Assembly (NCBI GenBank): GCA_022616595.1
Contig: JAKEEL010000255.1
Coordinates: 1 to 7,090, forward strand
DNA length: 7,090 bases
Source: Methylococcaceae bacterium
Lineage (GTDB): Bacteria > Pseudomonadota > Gammaproteobacteria > Methylococcales > UBA1147
Reading direction: 5' to 3'
In this document: positions 1-5,107 of the stretch, piece by piece
Numbering within the stretch: position 1 is the stretch's first letter
How the letters are laid out: every line of letters starts with the position of its first letter
Notes under the pieces: model-generated
The model's input: the letters and a program-made list of their open reading frames with translations, nothing else
What the model was told of the DNA's origin: nothing
Database searches by the model: none
Translations under genes and position numbers: made by a program

Positions 1-304
1 CCGAAAAACTGTCCAGAACCCTTCCCATCTGCACGATGACTCCGGAATCCGGAATATCCTCGCAAAACACTTTGGTACAATTGGGCTTCGCGAATATGGC
101 CTTGGATACATCCTTCCCAACCTTGCGCCTGTCGATGTCGAAAGCCGCGACCACTTCGATATCGGAAGGGGTGTAGCCATTGATGATCCAATGCATCAGT
201 CCGGTGGCGGTGCTCTGATCCTTGTTCCTGTAGTAATGAATGCCTTGAATCAATGAACTCGCACAGTTGCCCACCCCGATGATCGCTATTTTTATTTTTT
301 TCAT
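1..304 (-). CDS. ino1: Inositol-3-phosphate synthase (myo-inositol-1-phosphate synthase), N-terminal part, cut by window edge
   Basis: This is the first ~101 codons of an enzyme that converts glucose 6-phosphate to myo-inositol 3-phosphate with NAD as internal redox cofactor, the first step of inositol and inositol-lipid synthesis in the cytoplasm. The ATG is at 304-302. The protein opens with MKKIKIAIIGVGNCASS, the Rossmann-fold dinucleotide-binding loop typical of the actinobacterial/archaeal type of the family. It continues with a GLMHW segment, then EVVAAFDIDRRKVGKD (acidic end of the second beta strand), IFAKPNCTK and VIVQMGRVLD, all recognisable from the Mycobacterium Ino1 type. No strong Shine-Dalgarno is visible. 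The family is about 360-440 residues long, so roughly three quarters lies beyond position 1. It follows mprF on the same strand after a 195-base gap, so co-transcription is possible but not required. Confidence 0.88.
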   Translation of the reverse strand, partial: MKKIKIAIIGVGNCASSLIQGIHYYRNKDQSTATGLMHWIINGYTPSDIEVVAAFDIDRRKVGKDVSKAIFAKPNCTKVFCEDIPDSGVIVQMGRVLDSFS

Positions 305-319
305 TGTCGATACTTTTAT

Positions 320-366
320 TGAATATTATTCAGCATGCAATGTAACAAAATTATTCTATTTCTCAA
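320..366 (-). promoter_or_regulatory. Candidate sigma-70-type promoter and palindrome upstream of ino1
   Basis: Read on the minus strand, TTGAGA (366-361) and TACATT (344-339) are separated by 16 bases and would start transcription near 332, about 28 bases before the ino1 ATG. A perfect 6-1-6 palindrome, TGAATA-T-TATTCA (320-332), lies just at or after this predicted start, where repressors often bind. The stretch 305-370 is clearly more AT-rich than the flanking genes. The -10 match is only fair and no regulator can be named. Confidence 0.35.
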
Positions 367-499
367 AGAATTCGTCCTGCTACTCGAGGATGACCGAGCG
401 GATCACCCCGAAACGAAACGAATCTTGCCGGCGCCGGTCAATTCGTGGAAATGACCGTAGTCTCCCGAGGGAGGCAACTTTCTTGCAAGCGTTGCGGGA

Positions 500-3061
500 T
501 CATTCAGCCCGGACGTGAACGTTCCGCTGCGAAATCAGCCGGCTGATATCCCGGATGATCCGCGGTGTTCTGATGCCGCTCGGCGCTATGATGTATTTCG
601 GCCGCCATACTGGATTATATTTTTCTTCGTCCGGACGGATTTCGTCAATAGTATCGGTTGTACTTCCGGACCGGTACATTAGAACGCCGACTCTATGCCA
701 AAGCGGGGCTAGCGGGTGATTCTTGAGACCGGGGAGCGGCGCAATGCCAAGGCTGAAGCGCCGATACTGCATTTTCTTCCCCCACAGCATGGTCTCGATG
801 ATTAGAAAATCCATGACCGGTTTGGGCGCGTCTTCATGATATCGCATCAGGTCCAGGCCTATTTCTTCCCGATTCGGAGTCGTCCAAATGATTGCAAAGG
901 CGATGATCCGATTGTTTATTCTGATTAGGGCACAGGGGAAGTTCCGGACGTAATATTTATCGAAAAACCCTCTGGAAAAACCCATTTCGTCAATTTCTTT
1001 GACCTTCAGCCAGTTATCGGAGACTGACTGCAATTCCGGCATGATTCGATCCAGTTCATCGCCTTCAAGGATCTCGAGACGAGCACCGAGCTTTTTTACC
1101 CGCGTGTGAACACTCACGAGTTCGGTTCGGAGCGGGCCCTCCAGCGAAAAGTTTTCCAAGGGTAAAACCGCCTCGTCGCCCATCCTTTCGATCGAAAGTT
1201 CCAGTTCGTTAAAAAATGGCAGTTCGCTTTCGTCGACCATATAAAAAACCGGCCAAGCCCCGTATCGATCGCACAACCCTCGAAACGACCAGATCAAGTC
1301 GCGGTGTTGGTCTTTCGGTCCGACCGGATCTCCGAGAACGACCCAGCTCTTGCTCTGAATTTGATACATGATGAAGGCAGTCTCGGAAGGATTGAAGAGA
1401 ATACGTTTGTCTCCGAGCAAAACGAGATTGGCCCCGAGGCTGGATTCCGAAGCAAGAATTCTGCGTATTTTTTGAAGAATGACCGATTCCGGCAGGCCCG
1501 GAACGGGATCCGGCCTTAACAAATTGATATAGGTTGCCGCCCCGCAGATTCCGAATACCACCAACAACGAACGCAGAAACCGAGAATAGTCATTGTCGTA
1601 GGAAAAGGTCCACCACAGTGAAGGCGAGTACGGGATTCCCTTGAACGAAAACAGGCCCAGCCAGATCGTAACCGCGAGAATGATCGATAATAGCGACACC
1701 CATTCGGCCGGAAGTCCTTCGTCAAACAGCGATGCTTTCCTGTGAAATTCGGGCCGTGTAAGCCAAAGCAGGGCCAAAATCAATCCCAGCACGATCGCTT
1801 CGCGATAGCCGAATCCCTTCAAGAGCGAGGTCGCAATGCCGATGATCAAAAGATTCACGGCCAGATCGAATGAGGAAGCAAGGCGCCGCGAAATCCCCCG
1901 CGCCAAAAGTAGCAGCCCTATCCCTGCCGCGGCGCCGGTCAGATGGGAAATTTCGACCAGAAACAGCGGAACCCAAACCGGCGACAGATTACGATCGAAT
2001 CCGATGGGAATCGAACCCGAGAATAGCAGAATGACTCCGGCGAGCATGATGATGATGGCCATGACATGCGGGCCGATTTCGTCGAGCACATCGAGAACCG
2101 ATTCGTGAAGTTCCTCGATCTGCTTTCTCTGCCGGCTCGCTTCGTGATAAATGAGCAAAGTCGCGGCGATTCCCAGAGGACTCAGATAATAAATGCAGCG
2201 GAACAGTAAAATCGAGCCGAGTAAGGCGGCTGGGGGAATTTCGGGAAGTCCGACCAGAATGACCGATTCGAATACACCGATCCCGCCGGGCACATTGCTG
2301 GCGCTTCCGGCGATCACCGCCAGTGCGAATACACTCAGGAAAGTGATGTAGCTGGTGCTGGTTTCTTCCGGAAGAAGGACATAAATCAGTGTGGCGACCA
2401 AGCTCAGGTTGGTGGTCGCGAGCAGAATTTGCAATAAAGTCGTTTTTGCGGAGGGCAGGCTCAGCGACCAGTTGGCGGTTCTAAGGGTCAAGGGATTGTA
2501 GGCCGAGATGATTACGTAGCCCGATATCGCAAGGAGCAGCAATACTCCCGCGGCTTGCAGCAGACCGATCGGAATCGGTATCCCGGTATTGGTTACGTCG
2601 CCGGATTGCAGGACCGTAGACATCGCGAACACAACGCTCATACCGAGAACCGTCGTGAGCGCGCACATCGAGCTGACTCCCGCGACGTCCAGGGCCGATA
2701 GCCCGGCATGGGAGTAGATCCGGTACCGGATCGAGGTGCCGGTCAAGATCGCAAATCCTATGTTGTTTCCGAAAGTCGACGCCAGGAAGGCCGAAAGCGC
2801 GGCGCGCGAGTAGGGAACCCGGTGTTTGATATGGTTGAGTGCGACGACGTCGTAACCGGTCACGGTCAAGTAGCTCAGCGCGGTGATCCCAAAACCGAAC
2901 AATATCGAAGAGAAGGACAGTTGCTCAAGGCTTGCGATCACATCCGATAGCCGGATCGAGTGGAGCGTGCGATACATGACCCAAAGCGCGATCGAGACGA
3001 TCACAACACTCATAAAAGTACCGATATAGGCGATCAGTTTCTTCCCGAGCTGGCTGGACAT
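500..3061 (-). CDS. mprF: Bifunctional aminoacyl-phosphatidylglycerol synthase/flippase MprF
   Basis: MprF transfers an amino acid (lysine or alanine) from aminoacyl-tRNA to phosphatidylglycerol and flips the product to the outer leaflet, lowering negative surface charge and giving resistance to cationic peptides. The 853 residues match full-length MprF (about 840-880). Residues ~10 to 520 form a multi-pass membrane region: the flippase part (~10-305) carries the family hallmarks STFGNNIGF (~95-103) and NVPGGIGVFES (256-266), followed by a second helix bundle. Residues ~525-835 are the cytosolic GNAT-like synthase domain (DUF2156), with VVLGDPVGP (574-582), VFYMVDE (605-611), LENFSLEGPLR (635-645), EIGLDLMRY (733-741), MDFLIIETMLWGK (750-762), RRFSLGIAPL (767-776) and KYNPVWRPKYI (814-824). 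The ATG at 3061-3059 follows a weak GGGAA-type ribosome site. It is divergent from the FkbM gene. The sequence does not decide between lysyl and alanyl specificity. Confidence 0.95.
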   Translation of the reverse strand: MSSQLGKKLIAYIGTFMSVVIVSIALWVMYRTLHSIRLSDVIASLEQLSFSSILFGFGITALSYLTVTGYDVVALNHIKHRVPYSRAALSAFLASTFGNNIGFAILTGTSIRYRIYSHAGLSALDVAGVSSMCALTTVLGMSVVFAMSTVLQSGDVTNTGIPIPIGLLQAAGVLLLLAISGYVIISAYNPLTLRTANWSLSLPSAKTTLLQILLATTNLSLVATLIYVLLPEETSTSYITFLSVFALAVIAGSASNVPGGIGVFESVILVGLPEIPPAALLGSILLFRCIYYLSPLGIAATLLIYHEASRQRKQIEELHESVLDVLDEIGPHVMAIIIMLAGVILLFSGSIPIGFDRNLSPVWVPLFLVEISHLTGAAAGIGLLLLARGISRRLASSFDLAVNLLIIGIATSLLKGFGYREAIVLGLILALLWLTRPEFHRKASLFDEGLPAEWVSLLSIILAVTIWLGLFSFKGIPYSPSLWWTFSYDNDYSRFLRSLLVVFGICGAATYINLLRPDPVPGLPESVILQKIRRILASESSLGANLVLLGDKRILFNPSETAFIMYQIQSKSWVVLGDPVGPKDQHRDLIWSFRGLCDRYGAWPVFYMVDESELPFFNELELSIERMGDEAVLPLENFSLEGPLRTELVSVHTRVKKLGARLEILEGDELDRIMPELQSVSDNWLKVKEIDEMGFSRGFFDKYYVRNFPCALIRINNRIIAFAIIWTTPNREEIGLDLMRYHEDAPKPVMDFLIIETMLWGKKMQYRRFSLGIAPLPGLKNHPLAPLWHRVGVLMYRSGSTTDTIDEIRPDEEKYNPVWRPKYIIAPSGIRTPRIIRDISRLISQRNVHVRAE

Positions 3062-3094
3062 AATGGTTCCCGTATTCGCCGATCGTGGAGGTCT

Positions 3095-3123
3095 AGCATA
3101 GGAAAATCAGGACTCTTTTTCAA
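3095..3123 (-). promoter_or_regulatory. Likely sigma-70 promoter of mprF
   Basis: On the minus strand TTGAAA (3123-3118; 5 of 6 consensus) and TATGCT (3100-3095; 4 of 6) are spaced by exactly 17 bases. The predicted start near 3088 leaves a leader of about 27 bases with a GGGAA-like ribosome site before the mprF ATG. A short direct repeat GGATTCC (3146-3152 and 3155-3161) lies upstream of the -35 and could be a regulator site, but this is speculative. Confidence 0.6.
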
Positions 3124-3310
3124 TCTTGTCGATTGCAGCCGTTCCGGATTCCCGGGATTCCTTTGTTTTTCCCGAGGTATGCGCAGATAATTGCGGTTCA
3201 TTCATGGCGTGTCGGCGCTCCGGGTTGTGAGTCCGGATCGCGCTGCGGGTCGCCCCATGAACCTCGACCACAACGGTACCATTCAGCACCGGGTAACAGA
3301 AAATAGCATC

Positions 3311-4033
3311 ATGGAACAATTTCCCGCTCCTTTGTACAGGCTCCGCATGACTTTGATCAAGGGTTTCGATCGCCTGTGTCGGATGCCAAGATGGAAAACT
3401 CTCGATCATATTATGAAGCAGGCAGTCGAAAAACGGAACGAGTTGTTTTTCGTGCAGATCGGTGCAAATGACGGGGTCATTTATGATCCGATTCATCCCT
3501 ATGTGCAGCAGTCGAACTGGCGCGGGGTGCTGGTGGAACCGGTTCGGATCTATTTTGAACGGCTGAAAGAAAATTACCAATCCATCGATCGCCTGGTTTT
3601 TGAGAATATTGCGATTTCCGATCGCAGCGAAATCCGTGATTTTTATCGGATCAACGAAGATATCCCTTTCCTGCCTGAATGGTGCAGCGGACTCGGTACA
3701 TTCGATCTGGACGTTTTAATGACCCACAAATGGGCGATCCCGGACTTGGAGCGCTATATTGTTCGGGAAAAAATCGAGTGTATTTCATTTCATCATTTGC
3801 TTGAAAAACACCAGATCAGGAAGATCGACCTGCTGCTCGTGGACACCGAGGGTTACGATTACGAAATTTTGAAACAAGTCGATTTCGAGACCATGGCACC
3901 GGACATCCTCCTATACGAGCACCAGTATTTTGAGAAACAAAGGCGCTTTCAGTTTGAAAATACACTCAGAACGATAGGCTACCGGATATCCCGGCATTTC
4001 GGTAATACACTGGCTTATCTGCCGGATCTTTGA
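3311..4033 (+). CDS. FkbM family SAM-dependent methyltransferase
   Basis: This is a class I methyltransferase of the FkbM family, whose members O-methylate hydroxyls of polyketides, glycans or lipids; the substrate here cannot be read from sequence. Counting from the ATG at 3311 (240 residues): FFVQIGANDGV (46-56) is the glycine-rich SAM-binding motif I, VLVEP (73-77) the acidic ribose-binding strand, FENIAISD (97-104) the next conserved block, and LLLVDTEGYDYEIL (174-187) the FkbM signature, followed by ILLYEHQYF. The length is normal. The frame is open back to a TTG at 3191, with ATGs at 3257 and 3347 as well. I chose 3311 because residues before it look unlike the family and overlap the mprF promoter zone; no start has a strong ribosome site. 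It is divergent from mprF, and its stop is followed after four bases by an insertion-sequence end. Surface glycan or lipid modification is an inference from context. Confidence 0.88.
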   Translation: MEQFPAPLYRLRMTLIKGFDRLCRMPRWKTLDHIMKQAVEKRNELFFVQIGANDGVIYDPIHPYVQQSNWRGVLVEPVRIYFERLKENYQSIDRLVFENIAISDRSEIRDFYRINEDIPFLPEWCSGLGTFDLDVLMTHKWAIPDLERYIVREKIECISFHHLLEKHQIRKIDLLLVDTEGYDYEILKQVDFETMAPDILLYEHQYFEKQRRFQFENTLRTIGYRISRHFGNTLAYLPDL

Positions 4034-4037
4034 GGTC

Positions 4038-4057
4038 AATGCCATTAAGTTAAGGGA
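4038..4057 (+). repeat. Left terminal inverted repeat of the IS4-like remnant
   Basis: The sequence CAATGCCATTAAGTTAAGGG resembles the IS4-group terminal repeat (AATGCC..., AGTTAAGG core). It lies directly before the transposase promoter and coding remnant, as expected for a left end. No partner right repeat is seen. Confidence 0.65.
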
Positions 4058-4061
4058 ATTA

Positions 4062-4070
4062 TGGTATAAT
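4062..4070 (+). promoter_or_regulatory. Extended -10 promoter of the transposase remnant
   Basis: TGGTATAAT is a perfect TATAAT with the TGn extension. No good -35 is found 16-18 bases upstream, which extended -10 promoters can tolerate. It lies just inside the left terminal repeat and about 35 bases before the first possible transposase codons. It could still drive transcription rightward into the remnant. Confidence 0.5.
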
Positions 4071-4103
4071 ATGCGCGGTAACCAACGCAAACAAAAGGAT
4101 AAA

Positions 4104-4978
4104 TTGACGAAACCAACTTAGCAGCCCGCATGCCAGCCTCCTCGTCCATTTGTCAAAACTTCTCCATTCCGCGGATTTTATTGCCGCCCATCGTACGCAC
4201 GACAAAGCGATTACCCGGCAACGCGTTCGCACCTTTCCGCTCTTGGTCTCGTTTCTGCTCTGCGCCTTCAAAGGCAGTTTACAAACCCTGTTGGACGATC
4301 TTTCTGCGACTCTGGACGGAACTGCATTGCGAACCGTGACGAAAAGTGCGGTCTCGCAGGTCCGGTAAAAGCTCAAGGCCACAGCCTTCGAAGCACTGAC
4401 CGACAGTCTCACCGGCTTACTCACCGAGCTGCTGCCGGAACCGAGCTGGCGCGGTTTGCGCTTAGTCACCACCGGCTCGACCCCCTTACGCTTGCCGCCC
4501 TGGCTGGAAAATCAGGCCGAATTCGGCGTCCCATCCGACAGCACCGGCCAACCCGATGTCTTGGCGCGCGCCTTGGGGTTGTTCGCGACCACCTCCAAGC
4601 TGAAGCTTAAAACCACCTGGGCCGGTTTGATGACGCCGAAGGGGCGTTGTTGGCTCAGCTATTGCCGCACCTTGCGAGCGATGATCTCCTCATCATGGAT
4701 CGCGGCTTTCCCGCGGTGTGGCTATTTACCCTGTTGCAACAGCGCGGATTGCCCTTTCTCGCCCGCGGGCAGACGGCAACCAATGGCCGGCGGTGGAGCG
4801 ATTTCTGCGGTCAGGCCGGGTTGACACCGAGGTACCGTTACCCGTATCGGCTAACGCCCGCCGCCAAGCTCACGCCGCGGGGCTGACTTTGATCGCGAAG
4901 ACAGTGACCTTGCGTTTGATCAAAGTCTTATTGTCCCCCGATGTCGAAGCCGATCCGGACGACAATATCCCATTCTGA
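4104..4978 (+). pseudogene. IS4-family transposase, pseudogene with stop, frameshifts and missing C-terminus
   Basis: The pieces of an IS4-type DDE transposase can be followed through three frames. Frame 1 gives LHSADFIAAHRTHDKAITR and the RTFPLLVSFLL helix, is stopped by TAA at 4366-4368 (probably from CAA, Gln), and resumes through RLPPWLENQAEFG to KLKLKT. A shift near 4612-4617 moves to frame 3 (LGRFDDAEGALL, LLIMDRGFPAVWLF); another near 4767 moves to frame 2 (ADGNQWPAVERFLRSG, LIAKTVTLRLIKVLL), which stops at 4976-4978. A TTG at 4104 after an AGGA site would give only five codons before TAG, so a further lesion near the start is likely. The second catalytic Asp is present (MDRG, codon 4698-4700). 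The first is absent where TDGSTLRLP is expected (VTTGSTPLRLP, 4465-4494), and the Y-R-E-K region with the catalytic Glu is lost. About 290 of a usual ~440 codons remain, so no active enzyme can be made. Confidence 0.85.
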
Positions 4979-5107
4979 TTTTCTTTCACCACCAATCTCC
5001 AGAATCCCTTCAATAATCTCCCCTCCGAATCCGGTCGCGTTTACCAACCCTCATTTATCTTGCAAATGAATACATCATTTATCGTGATTATGCTCAATAT
5101 AAAGATG
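4979..5107. other. Non-coding spacer between IS remnant and the ATPase gene
   Basis: No convincing gene is seen here. The left part (to about 5050) is unassigned sequence that does not continue the transposase. The right part, 5050-5107, is AT-rich and contains the alternating 6-base repeats listed separately. As the 3' flank of the minus-strand ATPase gene it would be expected to hold its terminator, but no GC-rich hairpin with a T tract is visible on either strand. Confidence 0.5.
5051..5083. repeat. Alternating inverted/direct repeats TCATTT-AAATGA-TCATTT
   Basis: TCATTTATC occurs at 5051-5059 and again at 5075-5083, with AAATGA at 5064-5069 between them. The middle arm can pair with either outer arm, giving two mutually exclusive 6-bp stems with loops of 7 and 5 bases. 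It lies 25-57 bases past the stop codon of the minus-strand ATPase gene. The arms are short and AT-rich, so a role as terminator, protein site or mobile-element end is open and chance is possible. Confidence 0.4.

Larger units (their letters stand above)
4038..4978 (+). mobile_element. Truncated, decayed IS4-family insertion sequence
   Basis: The remnant starts with an IS4-like terminal repeat four bases after the FkbM stop codon and continues through a promoter and a heavily mutated transposase. The right part, including the transposase C-terminus and right inverted repeat, is not found: no sequence complementary to the left end occurs between 4900 and 5107. Recognisable transposase homology fades at about 4930-4945, so the true right boundary is uncertain, and the listed end is the stop codon of the last homologous frame. 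No target-site duplication can be defined without the right end. The segment is GC-richer than the FkbM gene beside it, consistent with separate origin. Confidence 0.75.

Noticed and set aside
267..518. 83-codon plus-strand frame across the mprF-ino1 gap
   Set aside because: It overlaps the start of ino1 and the end of mprF in antisense, has no ribosome site, and runs through the AT-rich promoter region.
3146..3161. Direct repeat GGATTCC x2 as a regulator site for mprF
   Set aside because: Seven-base repeats with only a two-base spacer are too short to support as an operator; mentioned only with the promoter.
3107..3580. 157-codon open frame on the minus strand, antisense to the FkbM gene
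   Set aside because: It overlaps the FkbM motifs and the mprF promoter, its translation shows no recognisable domain, and it is best explained as the reverse-strand shadow of the coding frame.
4059..4472. 137-codon open frame on the minus strand across the IS remnant
   Set aside because: It is antisense to recognisable transposase sequence and its translation is Ser/Arg/Val-rich with no family resemblance.
4928..5047. 39-codon minus-strand frame from a TTG (5047) with a protein-like composition (NATGFGGEIIEG)
   Set aside because: It has no usable ribosome site (a GAGG touches the start), overlaps the tail of the transposase remnant and matches no family I know. It could be a fragment of a lost gene, but the support is too thin.
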